Positions 6,505 to 16,001 of a stretch of DNA of 32,372 bases are shown here, piece after piece. The first letter of the stretch is position 1; each line of letters starts with the position of its first letter. The DNA lies in the NCBI GenBank assembly GCA_934875675.1, contig CAKXIK010000016.1:16361-48732 (forward strand). The letters are read 5' to 3'. Made by a program: the position numbers and the translations under genes. The notes under the pieces were generated by a model. It was not told the DNA's origin. It made no database searches and saw only the letters and a list, made by a program, of their open reading frames with translations. The DNA comes from an uncultured bacterium (GTDB taxonomy: Bacteria > Bacillota > Clostridia > Oscillospirales > Acutalibacteraceae).

Positions 6505-8477
6505 TTTCCAACTACCTCCCAATACACAGTAACCGGAACGTTTGTCCCAGCAGTACCTCTCCAGCATTGAACCGAAGTTGCTGTTGTCGTTGATAATTGC
6601 TTAATACCGTTGTTAATAAGTCCGGCAGACCAGCCAACAGCTTCACAGGATATAGATTCAGAAATAGCTTGTGTAAGCGTAAACGGAAATGTTGCATCAA
6701 AGTATTGTCCTGAAGCAAGGAACATATTGCCCCAAGCGGTATTGATATTGACTGTTTTGGTTAATTTGCCGTGTAAGTACACAAGCCCGGAGTTGTATTT
6801 TTCATATGTCCAAATACCACTTGAACCCTCATCAACAATGTAATCAGCAGTGTTTTTTTCTGTTAAAATTGCATAAGCATGATACCCTGTTTCATCTGGT
6901 TCAAGACCTTTTAAAGTGTAGTCACAATAGTGACTGGTGTCTCCTATTTTGTTTACAGTACGGAATGCCATTTTGCTGTAGTCAATGTCATTGATAATAT
7001 AGTTAAAGAACCACCAATACCTATTAGCATCAAGCGGTGACGGAAAGAGTACACCACCTGTAGAATCACCCTTGACTTGAACCGATTTTGATGTTGCCTT
7101 GCCTGCAATTTCAACAGATGGAGCGGAAACCGGAACATTGAAATTAAAATCATTCTTGCCCCAATCAAAAACAGGCTGTCCACGCACAACATCAACAACT
7201 GCTACATCTCCGGAAAGCCGGTCAGCAACGGAAATCTCGAATTCGTACTCTGTGCGATAATCGAATCCTGTTAAATTCACAGATGCCGTGTATGTATTCC
7301 CGCTTATAGTAGGTGTGAGTCCTTCTTCGGTCCATGATGTTGTCCCAGCTTCACGGAATCGGTAGTTGATTCCAAGGGTGTTTGCGGTAGCGCCAAAACT
7401 TCCGTTATAGTAATTTCCTTTCACGGTTAGCGTTATCGCGTTTCCTGTAGGCGTGTCACGTTTAACTGCTGCATTTACAGTCAGTTTCACATAAGGGATC
7501 ATGGTTAGCTCAACCGTATCACTATCAGAATAATCACGACTATCTTTAGCGTAAAAGGTAAATTTGTTGATTTCACAATTGATAAATGTACGATCCGCTG
7601 ATACCGCCACGCCGTTAATCGTCTTGCTGGTAATTGTGGCGCTATTATTTGTGCTTGCCGCGATTGTTGCTTTTGCTGTAGAAAAGTACCTTATCAGCTT
7701 TGACGCATCTCCGGTCAGTGCAACTGTCACTGAATTTGTGTCTACAACCGTACCAGTGACTGTAACCGTATCAATCGCAGTGGCTGTAAATGTGCATGTA
7801 GTGGTTCCCAGTGATGTACTGCCATTGAATGTTTCGCAGGTGATTGTACCTTTTAAAGTGCGCTTTGGCATCTGTGCATAGAACGAGGTTGGCAATGTCC
7901 ACCCAATGCTCGTGCTACTGGTTTTTGTTGCAATTGTGCCTGATAGATTCCCGAAGGCATAGGTCAGGGTATGCGTAAATGTAGAGCTGGCGCGGTTGAT
8001 TGCGATAATTGCAGCACTGCCTACATTTGCATCTGTACAAGCTATAGATGATTTTCGCGGGATCGTGTCAATTGACGCTATACCGCTTACTGTGTACCCG
8101 TCCTTTGGAAGTGATGACGCGGCAGAACTGTTGAAATAGAAATACCCCTCTAATGCGAGATTCAGAGTACCATCTGCATTATGGCCAATATCCCCTGTCC
8201 ACGTGGCAAGAGTTGTACCAGTGCTGGTGCGCAAATCAATCTTTGCTGCGGTATTATTCACTTTTACAGAGCCGCCAACAGCCAATTGGATTGTGTTGTT
8301 GGCATTTAGGTTGTATGCGCCGTAAGATGGATATCCATCATTACGCTTTGCTTCCAAAGTCACAGTAACATTACTTGTGTTTGCAGCAACATTTTGACTA
8401 TTTCTCACCCAGTCAATCCAAAATGTGTACACACTATTTGTGCCGATCTTTTTGCTAATTGTGCCGCTGGTTGCCAT
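6495..8477 (-). CDS. DUF859-like phage tail tip/receptor-binding protein
   Basis: The 660-residue protein is rich in Thr, Ser, Asn and beta-strand patterns. The N-terminus (YTFWIDWVRNSQNVAANTSNV, then VTLEAKRNDGYPSYGAYN) matches the start of DUF859 siphovirus structural proteins. The middle is a series of Ig/fibronectin-like strands, followed by FDWGKNDFNFNVPVSAP, a hinge often seen before receptor-binding domains. The C-terminal 200 residues are distinct and end in WGNMF...VTVYWEVVGKW, a likely host-recognition or trimerised tip domain. It directly follows the tail protein gene, sharing one base. The receptor cannot be predicted. Confidence 0.85.
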   Translation of the reverse strand: MATSGTISKKIGTNSVYTFWIDWVRNSQNVAANTSNVTVTLEAKRNDGYPSYGAYNLNANNTIQLAVGGSVKVNNTAAKIDLRTSTGTTLATWTGDIGHNADGTLNLALEGYFYFNSSAASSLPKDGYTVSGIASIDTIPRKSSIACTDANVGSAAIIAINRASSTFTHTLTYAFGNLSGTIATKTSSTSIGWTLPTSFYAQMPKRTLKGTITCETFNGSTSLGTTTCTFTATAIDTVTVTGTVVDTNSVTVALTGDASKLIRYFSTAKATIAASTNNSATITSKTINGVAVSADRTFINCEINKFTFYAKDSRDYSDSDTVELTMIPYVKLTVNAAVKRDTPTGNAITLTVKGNYYNGSFGATANTLGINYRFREAGTTSWTEEGLTPTISGNTYTASVNLTGFDYRTEYEFEISVADRLSGDVAVVDVVRGQPVFDWGKNDFNFNVPVSAPSVEIAGKATSKSVQVKGDSTGGVLFPSPLDANRYWWFFNYIINDIDYSKMAFRTVNKIGDTSHYCDYTLKGLEPDETGYHAYAILTEKNTADYIVDEGSSGIWTYEKYNSGLVYLHGKLTKTVNINTAWGNMFLASGQYFDATFPFTLTQAISESISCEAVGWSAGLINNGIKQLSTTTATSVQCWRGTAGTNVPVTVYWEVVGKWK

Positions 8478-10048
8478 CAGCTACCACCTCCTACGTAGAA
8501 GCAGCCCGTGCGATCTGAGCCGTAATCTTCGAATCTACTGTTCAGTCCCACAGTCAGATACGTCCGTACCGTGACGTTTTCGGCTTCTACGCCGTTATTG
8601 TTTGCCTGCAGAACAACTTCGTTATTTCGTTTGACATAGACGCCTGTATGGTCTATCTGGTTTTCCATTTCTTCGCCAGATTTGCTGATGTGAAGGCCGT
8701 CTGCGCCGAACTCGTAGCCGGTTTCCGTAACTACTTTGCTAACGCCGTTGTCGATGATATCCTGCACTTTGACGCTAACGCCCTCCGCTGTTGTTTCGAG
8801 TGCCCCAACGCGCGTTTTCAGCGCACCGTTATCTTCTTGCACACTCTGTACAGATTGGCTAATCTGATCCGTTGTCATGCTGATTGCTGCAACATTGCTT
8901 TCAATCCCGTCGGTACGGGAGGCTTCAAAGTCAATGCGCTGATTTGCTTTATCCACCTGCAATATGGTGCGTCGTAGCGTTTCCCTTGTGCTGGCTGCCT
9001 TGCTGTAATTAATCGTTGTGTTGGATGGGGCATTAAATTCAACGGATGATCTCATGCCGCCATCAAAATCCAATGTTTCTGCTCCGTAGATTGCTGTACG
9101 CACCGCATTGTTAGTATCAGTAATCGTAATGGTGTCACCGGGGTCAAAGGCTGGATTTCCGCGCCAATCCAGCGCATACGGTTGCACAATCGTACCACTG
9201 ATTTGCGCGAACATCGTATCAATGACTGAATCCCGGATTTCATCCAAAAATGGATTATCTGAAATCTGCAAATCAATCCTACCGTTTGCGGCAACGGCAG
9301 ATGCATCCTCCCTGTATACATTATCGTTTTGCGGCAGCCGGGCGAGTGTCAGCGTATTAATCGGACCGTATGCGCTTTTTAGATTACATTCAAAATACTG
9401 ATCTGGGTTGATATCGTAAGCAGTTGCATCCGGGATAATGGATCGGATGGAGATTTTTCCACTACGGTCTATATAAGCGTTTCCGAATGCACATTCAGCT
9501 GCCCACGCTATTACTGCACGGCAGCTCTCTGAGCCATCCAGATTGGGCGGGCTGTTCAGCTGCACTGAAGCGTTAAGCCAATTTGTATCGGAAAGCTCGA
9601 GCCCTGCGCAAACAGCTGCTTGTGAGGCATATGCGCCGATTGTAGAGGGATAGGTGATGCTGATTTCAGAAGCTGTGTGCCCGTCCAGCAAAATCATGGC
9701 ATCATGCCCGGTGAGTGTGTAGCACACCTGATCTTCATCTGCGTCGACGCTTTCCAGAATAAATGGTGGTGTTGGGACTGCTGCCGATTCCAGCATTGTT
9801 TCCGTCCAAAATTTCGCCTGCATCGTTACGCCGGTTTCGGGAACTAAACCCGGATTAACAATTTCGGCGGTGATTTTTGCACTGATTGCGTTTCCTATCA
9901 CCTTTTCATTGCTTGAACCACGATCAATAGATATGGATTTCAGCTCCCCATTATCGGCATACGCTTCCACACCTACCGAAAGTTTGGCGCGAACCAACCG
10001 TGCAGCTGCTTTAATTGATTCATTATACTTACTTGTGGCGTTATACAT
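8477..10048 (-). CDS. Phage tail protein (Tal/gp18-like, tail-tip base)
   Basis: This 523-residue protein begins with a domain resembling tail-hub proteins (GRSSNEKVIGNAISAKITAEI-like pattern, VCYTLTGHDAMILLDG, then FDPGDTITITD). A heptad-rich middle (TDQISQSVQSVQEDNGALKT) and a C-terminus GADGLHISKSGEEMENQID with VYVKRNNEVVLQANNNGV follow. These elements are typical of prophage tail-associated proteins between the distal tail and the receptor-binding protein. I see no clear peptidase motif. It likely forms the hub at the end of the tail tube. The gene starts 8 bases after its upstream neighbour. Confidence 0.82.
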   Translation of the reverse strand: MYNATSKYNESIKAAARLVRAKLSVGVEAYADNGELKSISIDRGSSNEKVIGNAISAKITAEIVNPGLVPETGVTMQAKFWTETMLESAAVPTPPFILESVDADEDQVCYTLTGHDAMILLDGHTASEISITYPSTIGAYASQAAVCAGLELSDTNWLNASVQLNSPPNLDGSESCRAVIAWAAECAFGNAYIDRSGKISIRSIIPDATAYDINPDQYFECNLKSAYGPINTLTLARLPQNDNVYREDASAVAANGRIDLQISDNPFLDEIRDSVIDTMFAQISGTIVQPYALDWRGNPAFDPGDTITITDTNNAVRTAIYGAETLDFDGGMRSSVEFNAPSNTTINYSKAASTRETLRRTILQVDKANQRIDFEASRTDGIESNVAAISMTTDQISQSVQSVQEDNGALKTRVGALETTAEGVSVKVQDIIDNGVSKVVTETGYEFGADGLHISKSGEEMENQIDHTGVYVKRNNEVVLQANNNGVEAENVTVRTYLTVGLNSRFEDYGSDRTGCFYVGGGS

Positions 10049-10056
10049 TTTTTACC

Positions 10057-10422
10057 TCACATTTCGATGAAACTAATTGAGAACTCTTTCATCATGACCT
10101 GTGACCCCGCCACATAGAGATACCCAAGGGTCGGAGTTCCCGTATAAACGGATATCGTTTTCAGGGCTTCTGTTTTCGGGTTTCGGTAGGTAATCGAAAC
10201 AACATATGGCTCAATTGCATTCAAAAACTGCTTTTGCTGCGCAGAGGTCAGCGGCATGAATTTACAAATCAATTTATCTTTCCGGTTTACGATGTCAATC
10301 ACGTTATTCCCCCTGGCATTGCGCCCGCTTTTATCCGAAAGCAGCACATTGTATTCCACATCAAGTCCCTGATCCTGCAGCCAGCTGCTGACATCCAAAT
10401 CACCGATTTTTAGCAGCACCAT
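10057..10422 (-). CDS. DUF6711-like tail protein
   Basis: I use ATG 10422 (MVLLKIGDLDVS), with GGGGGTG about 10 bases upstream; a GTG four codons earlier is possible. The 121-residue product has a strand-rich pattern (GYLYVAGSQVMMKEFSISFIEM) seen in small phage proteins that follow the tape measure, often annotated DUF6711. It probably forms part of the distal tail ring. The tape measure gene ends 15 bases before it. The family name is from memory of the pattern and not a search. Confidence 0.75.
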   Translation of the reverse strand: MVLLKIGDLDVSSWLQDQGLDVEYNVLLSDKSGRNARGNNVIDIVNRKDKLICKFMPLTSAQQKQFLNAIEPYVVSITYRNPKTEALKTISVYTGTPTLGYLYVAGSQVMMKEFSISFIEM

Positions 10423-10437
10423 GATTTTACACACCCC

Positions 10438-13083
10438 CTACACAAGCGCCATTTCAATACTGCCATTCTGTTTTGCGAGATCATTAAGCGAATCCAAGCA
10501 GATTTGCCCAAGCTTGCGGTTTCCGATCTTAAGCACTATCGTAACCGGATTGGATTGTCCTGCACCTGATTCCTCACGCACGATCTGCCGGATTAAGCTC
10601 TCCGGAGCTTCCAGATTGCGTCCGTTGTTCTGATCGCCGAGCACCGCAAGAAATTCCTTATTTGCCGGAATAACAGCACCCTGGGCAAGAGCCGGAACCT
10701 GTAGTCTTGGAACCCTAGAAAAAGAAACTTTATTGATGTTGAATCCAATAGAATTTCCAATGTGAATTCCCATTGCGCCTAATGCGTCAGCCACACCTTT
10801 AGGGACATCGATTTTGAATTTGTTCAGCAAGCCAATTACAGCGTTTAAGGCAGCTTCCAGTCCGCCGACAATCCCATTCCATATATCGATGAAATTATTT
10901 CCGGTTGCCGCCCAGAAGTTGTTCCATTTGGAGCCAAAATCATTTTTGAAATTACTCCATTTATTTTTTACGCCATCCCATAATTGTGAGAACTTATTTC
11001 CTAAGTCATCACACCAAACCTTCCAGTTGGATTTTATTTTTCCAGTGTCCTTGTCGATATACTTTGCAGTATCTCCCAGTTTTTTAGTAACTGTGTTATA
11101 GATATCGTTATATTGCTGGTTTGCGTCAGAAACCGTACTGTCTTTTGTTTCCTTTGCGGCTTGTATCATATTGTCATACTGCTCTTGATTGATCGCTCCG
11201 GCATCTTTCAGCTTTTCGGCTTCTAATACCTGCCGGGTATACTGTTCCTCAGCGTTTGCGATAGTTTCGTCCCGAGTTTTCATGCTGTCTTGGATTATTG
11301 CGCTTGCTTGTTCAGCCGATACCGCTTCTGTGTTATCTGCAATACGACGCATGATTGTGCGATATTCTATTTCTGTTTCGCTCATGGTTTTTACACCCGT
11401 GTCGCACATCTGATTCTGCAGTTCTTCGATTCTTGATACTTCATCGTCTTTAAGCGCACGTTTCTCTTTGCTGGATGTTGAAAGAATCGTATTAATTTCG
11501 TTTTCAGCATCCGTTACACTCAATTTCTGTGAATTGTAATATGTGTTAACGGATGATAATATATCGCTGTAATTTTCTCCGAGAGCAGATTTGATTTGAT
11601 TGAGGGTCGACAATGCGTCATTTTGGTTGCTATCAAGTCCATTCTTTATAATGGTAGACATGGTATTGACTTTTTCAGATAACTCGTTAACAATGGACTG
11701 GTCGATAACAAGACCTTTATAGTTGACCGTTTTAATTGCTCTATCTAAATCGTAAAAAGAATCAATAAGTGGACGCATTTTTTCTTGGGATTCCTTGCTA
11801 ATTACCGTATCAAAATTATCAAAAATGCCTTTAAACATATTGTCAGCAAAAGTATTTGCCAACGGATCGACATATTTAAGCGCACTACCAGAAAGACCAT
11901 CCATATAAGCGGAAAGATCAACCGCTTCAATTTTACCGTCGAAAACTTTATTAAGCGTCTCGCCTAAGGCTTCTCCTATTTTGTTGGATGCAGTATCAGC
12001 TTTTTCCGCACTTTCGTCTAACGCTTTATTAAGTTGTTTTACTGTATTCGTTGTGTCTGGAGTGATTCCAAGGCTATATTGTCCTCCAGACTGCTCGGAC
12101 AGAATGTTCATTTCATCGAAGCCTGCAGCCTGGCGCTTTGCAGCATTTGTAGCCTTTTGTGTTGCCGCTGCAAGACTTGATTGAGCGTTTGCCGCTGCAC
12201 TTGCTGAATTCGCAACGTTATTTAGCGCGGATGATTGTCGTTGAGAAGTATTCGCGTCTATACCAAGTGCATTATTAATTTCAGCGGACATCCTTACTAA
12301 CGCACCAACAACCAAATTTAGCAACTGGAGAGCAGGTTCCAAAACCTTGATTAAGGCTTGCCCGATATTAGACATGAATTCATTCCACTGTTCCGAAAGG
12401 ATCCTGGTCTGGTTTGCCCAGCTGCCGGAGGTTTTTGCGAAATCGCCCTGTGCAATCCCCAGCTGATCAGTCACATACTGATATCGTAGCGCCACAAGCT
12501 CTGCCTGTGTCATTTCACTGGTGGTTTTCCCGATACCGTTAGCCATGGCGTAGGCATCCAGGTTTGTTTGTGTCATGACAATGCCTAACCCTTTAAGCGT
12601 TTCAGTTTCGCCTGTAAAGACACTTTTGAGTTTGGTATCAGCTTCCTCCTGCGTAATATTGTAGAAGGATGCAACGTCTCCGGTCAGCCCGGTAAGGCTG
12701 ATTGCCATATCGCTGGCGGCGTTTTCCGCGATTCCCATACTTTTTGCCATTGCCATGTAGTTGCTCGCGGTCTTTTTGGCAGAAAGCTTGCTCATGCCGA
12801 AGCTTTCAATGCTGGTGTTTGCAAATTGCTCAATCTTATAAGCCATATCGCCAAATGCAGTATCCACGACGTTCTGAACTTCCGCAATATTGCTGCCAAG
12901 CTCAATTGCCTGCTTGCCAAATTGGACAATCTTTGTTGCAACAAACGCCGCCGAAATCGCACCGCCAAGCTTGCCAAGAACAGATTTTAGCCCACCGAGC
13001 TGACCACCAAGCCCCGAAATTCCCTGTTTGAACCCTTTGTTGTCCAGCGCTGTGCAAATTACAACCTTGCCATCATAATTCAA
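10438..13083 (-). CDS. Tail tape measure protein
   Basis: The 881-residue protein has a Gly/Ala-rich N-terminus (GISGLGGQLGGLKSVLGKLG), a tape-measure domain (ALRYQYVTDQLGIAQGDFAKTSGSWANQ split across 195-225), long coiled-coil and helical stretches in the middle (about 270-680), and tryptophan-rich repeats around 690-730 (KIKSNWKVWCDDLGNKFSQL). It fixes siphophage tail length and helps DNA passage. It follows two chaperone-type genes, the usual order. The gene ends with TAG, which shows that TAG is a normal stop codon in this phage. Confidence 0.93.
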   Translation of the reverse strand: MNYDGKVVICTALDNKGFKQGISGLGGQLGGLKSVLGKLGGAISAAFVATKIVQFGKQAIELGSNIAEVQNVVDTAFGDMAYKIEQFANTSIESFGMSKLSAKKTASNYMAMAKSMGIAENAASDMAISLTGLTGDVASFYNITQEEADTKLKSVFTGETETLKGLGIVMTQTNLDAYAMANGIGKTTSEMTQAELVALRYQYVTDQLGIAQGDFAKTSGSWANQTRILSEQWNEFMSNIGQALIKVLEPALQLLNLVVGALVRMSAEINNALGIDANTSQRQSSALNNVANSASAAANAQSSLAAATQKATNAAKRQAAGFDEMNILSEQSGGQYSLGITPDTTNTVKQLNKALDESAEKADTASNKIGEALGETLNKVFDGKIEAVDLSAYMDGLSGSALKYVDPLANTFADNMFKGIFDNFDTVISKESQEKMRPLIDSFYDLDRAIKTVNYKGLVIDQSIVNELSEKVNTMSTIIKNGLDSNQNDALSTLNQIKSALGENYSDILSSVNTYYNSQKLSVTDAENEINTILSTSSKEKRALKDDEVSRIEELQNQMCDTGVKTMSETEIEYRTIMRRIADNTEAVSAEQASAIIQDSMKTRDETIANAEEQYTRQVLEAEKLKDAGAINQEQYDNMIQAAKETKDSTVSDANQQYNDIYNTVTKKLGDTAKYIDKDTGKIKSNWKVWCDDLGNKFSQLWDGVKNKWSNFKNDFGSKWNNFWAATGNNFIDIWNGIVGGLEAALNAVIGLLNKFKIDVPKGVADALGAMGIHIGNSIGFNINKVSFSRVPRLQVPALAQGAVIPANKEFLAVLGDQNNGRNLEAPESLIRQIVREESGAGQSNPVTIVLKIGNRKLGQICLDSLNDLAKQNGSIEMALV

Positions 13084-13094
13084 TGTGTATCACC

Positions 13095-13652
13095 TCATCC
13101 TCCGAGCAGTTCACGAAGCATTTCGTTTTCCGAATCGGTATACTTTATCCGAAAATCAACGGTTTTTCGGTTCTGACGGTAAAAATCCCTCTCCCAGTCA
13201 TCCAGTTTTTTGCCCTTGCGCAACTTTTCGCGAATCCCCACCACCGCCGAAAGCCGTCCTTCTCCGATTGCAGAAAAGAACGCAATAAACGTCCACCAAT
13301 GCAAAAACGGCAGCGCACGAATCTCTGTGCCCGCCGTTTTATTCACATCTGCTATAATCATCTGCCGGTCTTGCTCCCAGTCAATGGTTTTCGGGCGCGG
13401 GGATTGGTCAACCTCTTCCTCTCCACAATTAATGAACACCATCATCTGCCGCAATGCCGCGTCATAGTCAGAATCGGGTAGGGCGTCCATATCTGCAAGA
13501 AACAAATCAAGCGCCACATAAAGGCGCGTAGGCTCTGGCATTTCGGGGTCACCAAGCACGGAAATGATCTGCAGAATATCACGGTAGTCTGCATTTACCG
13601 GATAATCTACGCCGCCAATCGTCACCGATTCAGGTAAATCCCAGCCGGTCAT
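13095..13652 (-). CDS. Gp15-family tail assembly protein
   Basis: The 185-residue protein has the pattern of the bacteriophage Gp15 family: VTIGGVDYPVNADYRDILQI near the start, then a central IDWEQDRQMI and FLHWWTFIAFFSAIGE. In siphophages the gene before the tape measure often encodes the second part of the tail assembly chaperone. Here it is a separate ORF whose start (ATGA) overlaps the stop codon of the first chaperone. It should assist polymerisation of tail tube around the tape measure and be absent from the virion. Confidence 0.82.
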   Translation of the reverse strand: MTGWDLPESVTIGGVDYPVNADYRDILQIISVLGDPEMPEPTRLYVALDLFLADMDALPDSDYDAALRQMMVFINCGEEEVDQSPRPKTIDWEQDRQMIIADVNKTAGTEIRALPFLHWWTFIAFFSAIGEGRLSAVVGIREKLRKGKKLDDWERDFYRQNRKTVDFRIKYTDSENEMLRELLGG

Positions 13653-14137
13653 GCTTTTTTCTCCATTGCGCGCCGCTGTTCGCGGTTCAGCTGCGCAATG
13701 TGCTTTGCTTCTTTGGCGCGCAGCTTTGTGTAGCGGCGCAGCCCGTCCTCAATAATCGGCTGCATTGCCGCAAAAAAATTGGTGATAGCTGCCTCTCCGT
13801 TTGAGCCGGGGGCCATCAGATTTACGCCATCGAATAGTGCGTCAAAATCGTTTTGCGTGCCGAACACATAAGCAAGCTGCTCCTTTGCCTTGCGGTCAAT
13901 CTCACGCCTAAAGGACATATCCTTTTCCGCGCTCATCCCAAAACCTTTTTCATCTGTTTGTACCTCTGCACCGGCAGCCTTTTCTTTTTCGGCATATTCC
14001 TCTCCGAGCTTTTCAATATTGTTTTTTGCTTCAAAGAAGCGATTGTAGACGTTTGTATCCGCTGGATTGAAGCGAAGCACGCCTCCGTCATTGATCTGAT
14101 ATTCCTTGATGCCTGTATCAAAATTAAGCTTTTCCAT
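13649..14137 (-). CDS. Tail assembly chaperone-like protein
   Basis: The 162-residue, highly charged protein (KLNFDTGIKEYQINDGGVLR, later FFAAMQPIIEDGLRRYTKLR) fits the position and composition of the first tail assembly chaperone. It lies between the major tail protein and a Gp15-type protein, and it shares the ATGA overlap with the latter. Many similar proteins are annotated DUF6673. GAAAGGAA precedes the ATG. A terminator separates it from the major tail gene upstream. Confidence 0.75.
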   Translation of the reverse strand: MEKLNFDTGIKEYQINDGGVLRFNPADTNVYNRFFEAKNNIEKLGEEYAEKEKAAGAEVQTDEKGFGMSAEKDMSFRREIDRKAKEQLAYVFGTQNDFDALFDGVNLMAPGSNGEAAITNFFAAMQPIIEDGLRRYTKLRAKEAKHIAQLNREQRRAMEKKA

Positions 14138-14159
14138 GTAAAGCGTTCCTTTCTAAGTT

Positions 14160-14192
14160 AAAAAAACAGAGGAAGAACCTTTCTTCCTCTGT
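14160..14192 (-). terminator. Terminator after major tail protein gene
   Basis: A perfect 12-bp stem (ACAGAGGAAGAA with TTCTTCCTCTGT) with a 3-base loop is followed on the - strand by a T run (A6 at 14161-14166). It lies 12 bases past the major tail stop codon and would make tail-tube mRNA more abundant than downstream mRNA. Confidence 0.93.
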
Positions 14193-14203
14193 TCAATGTG
14201 TAA

Positions 14204-14719
14204 TTATTCCGCATTATTCGGCGTGAAGGTCCTTGTACTGGGAGCAAACGTGCCAACAGTACGAGTGCCGCCGTAAGTTACATCAATCGGCATCGCAATA
14301 TTTGCGCTACCACCCAGACTGGATGGCTTGACGGCACATGCCGAATATCGTTCGGCGAACATTGCGGAAGTTGTACCAGCATAAGCGTGTACAACCAGCA
14401 TATCCATGCTTTCCAGCGCAGACACATCCTGATCCTTAATAGCTGCATTCCAGATTTTTAGCTGTGCGGTGTCACCGGCATCCAGCTCGCACGGGTCAAA
14501 GGTTTGTTTGATTACCGGCGGTTTCATCGTGGTATATGTTTCCCCAAAGATATCCTGCTTTGATTCTTCGCCCCAGTCATATTCGGCGGAGCTGTCTTCC
14601 ACACGCTTACCTACCGGGCTCCACGTTGCCGATTCGCCGGTTCCAGTATTGAGATACAGAATCAAGAGTTTGCGGGCAATAGTTGCACCCGCGGTTGTGT
14701 TAAAAGTCATATCTGCCAT
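14204..14719 (-). CDS. Major tail tube protein
   Basis: The 171-residue protein has an N-terminus TFNTTAGATIARKLLILYL, a central EYDWGEESKQDIFGETYTT, and a C-terminal GTRTVGTFAPSTRTFTPN. The size, strand-rich composition and place between the tail terminator-like gene and the tail chaperones fit a siphophage tail tube subunit. Virions contain hundreds of copies, which agrees with the strong terminator just downstream. The start lies on the stop of the previous gene. Confidence 0.82.
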   Translation of the reverse strand: MADMTFNTTAGATIARKLLILYLNTGTGESATWSPVGKRVEDSSAEYDWGEESKQDIFGETYTTMKPPVIKQTFDPCELDAGDTAQLKIWNAAIKDQDVSALESMDMLVVHAYAGTTSAMFAERYSACAVKPSSLGGSANIAMPIDVTYGGTRTVGTFAPSTRTFTPNNAE

Positions 14720-15166
14720 TTAATTCACCTCGTATAGTTTTTTGAATTGAATCGATAGCTGTACCATATATGTTGCCGTTCCTTCTTCATCGGCGGAATA
14801 CAGTACACCGTTTTCTGCTTTGATGCGTTCATGAGTAGTGTCATAATTTCCAAACACTGGTGCAATGCGCCTGATACTCTGATCCTGCACCCACGCTTGG
14901 AAAGACATTACCCAATCCGCATTTATTTGTGCCCCAACATCGTCGCCAGGCGATTTTTCAAACACGTAATACAATCCGAAGTTCAGCTGATTTGTGACCA
15001 GAACATCGCCATAAATAAATTCCTGCCTGGATATTTCCATCAATCCGGAGGGATAAATCCCGCCGTTCGCCGGAACCTGGTCGGTATAATCAACCTGGAA
15101 AACCGAAAGAATGTCGAAATCCGGGAATGTACGTATCCAGTCCCTGATGCGTTCAAGATCAGTCAA
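14720..15166 (-). CDS. Minor capsid/tail completion protein
   Basis: The 148-residue protein (LERIRDWIRTFPDFDILSVF, YTDQVPANGGIYPSGLMEIS) has the pattern of phage minor structural proteins placed immediately before the major tail gene, commonly a tail terminator or tail completion protein. Its C-terminus (TYMVQLSIQFKKLYEV) matches the strand pairing typical of that fold. It is preceded by the HK97 gp10-like gene with one base between them and followed directly by the tail tube gene. Confidence 0.75.
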   Translation of the reverse strand: MTDLERIRDWIRTFPDFDILSVFQVDYTDQVPANGGIYPSGLMEISRQEFIYGDVLVTNQLNFGLYYVFEKSPGDDVGAQINADWVMSFQAWVQDQSIRRIAPVFGNYDTTHERIKAENGVLYSADEEGTATYMVQLSIQFKKLYEVN

Positions 15167-15167
15167 A

Positions 15168-15617
15168 TCAACCGCCCCTCCTCAAAAAGTTTTGCAGCTC
15201 TCGCGCAAGAACGCTGCCCTCTGACGCCGAAAGACGGCGATCCCAGAATGGTCCTGCCTGCGCATTTTTTGTTTTTGTGTAGTTCAAATCACGCTCAGTG
15301 ACGCGTTTTGGTGCTTTCCCCTCCATTACCTTCCCGTAATAGAGGTATTTCGCTTGCGGCTCCTGCAGCACCAGAAATGGCTTACGGATATTCGTCTGCG
15401 CTATCATCAGCTTGATAGTTGCACCTGTGCGGTATGGCATGTATTTGATGATCCGGCGCATCACGTTGTTGGTGTGAAACGCCTGTGCGCTGCCGTCTGC
15501 ATCAATACCCTTGTCCTGTAGAATCTGACTGATGCTGTTCATTTTCAGGTACGCTTTTGTGCCATCTGAAAGCGTTACACCCGCCCGGTCGATTGCAGCA
15601 TCCTGCGCCTTTGGCAT
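15168..15617 (-). CDS. Minor capsid protein (HK97 gp10-like)
   Basis: The protein is 149 residues long. The central sequence (MRRIIKYMPYRTGATIKLMI, then YLYYGKVMEGKAPK) and the C-terminal GPFWDRRLSASEG are hallmarks of the minor capsid/HK97 gp10-like group found in many Firmicutes prophages. It probably acts at the head-tail joining complex. The ATG directly follows the stop of the upstream gene, with AGGTGG close by. Confidence 0.8.
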   Translation of the reverse strand: MPKAQDAAIDRAGVTLSDGTKAYLKMNSISQILQDKGIDADGSAQAFHTNNVMRRIIKYMPYRTGATIKLMIAQTNIRKPFLVLQEPQAKYLYYGKVMEGKAPKRVTERDLNYTKTKNAQAGPFWDRRLSASEGSVLARELQNFLRRGG

Positions 15618-16001
15618 TTAACCACCTGCTTCCACATGGCACATTACGCCGTTCCAATACTTCGGGTCGGCGTAACTGACCACGCACAGCCCGGGGACCT
15701 TTGCAGGAATTAAACCTGCCCATTCTTCGCGGGAGGTAACTTTCTGACCTGTTCCCAAAACTACCTTGTCACCGACAAAAACTGTCTGAACGGCACAGGG
15801 AATCACCAGCAGGAAGGAATTAGATTCCCGGCTGCCGGTCTTATCCACATTCTGCGTCTTTTTAAAGTCCAGAAATGCATTCGTGTACACGATTGCGGTG
15901 AAGGTATCCTCATTACGATGGTATACCGTTACCGTCTGATTGCATTTGGAATAATCCAGCGGGCAGCCGGATTGTCTACGCATGGAAAGCATCACCGACA
16001 C
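15618..16001 (-). CDS. DUF6751-like head-tail protein
   Basis: The 127-residue protein has a conserved opening (MRRQSGCPLDYSKCNQTVTV) and closing (ADPKYWNGVMCHVEAGG) that I recognise from phage proteins annotated DUF6751 or minor capsid. Position between the head-tail connector and the gp10-like gene supports a stopper or adaptor role. The first ATG overlaps the end of the upstream gene by 10 bases; ATG codons 4 and 6 residues later are also possible starts. Confidence 0.75.
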   Translation of the reverse strand: MSVMLSMRRQSGCPLDYSKCNQTVTVYHRNEDTFTAIVYTNAFLDFKKTQNVDKTGSRESNSFLLVIPCAVQTVFVGDKVVLGTGQKVTSREEWAGLIPAKVPGLCVVSYADPKYWNGVMCHVEAGG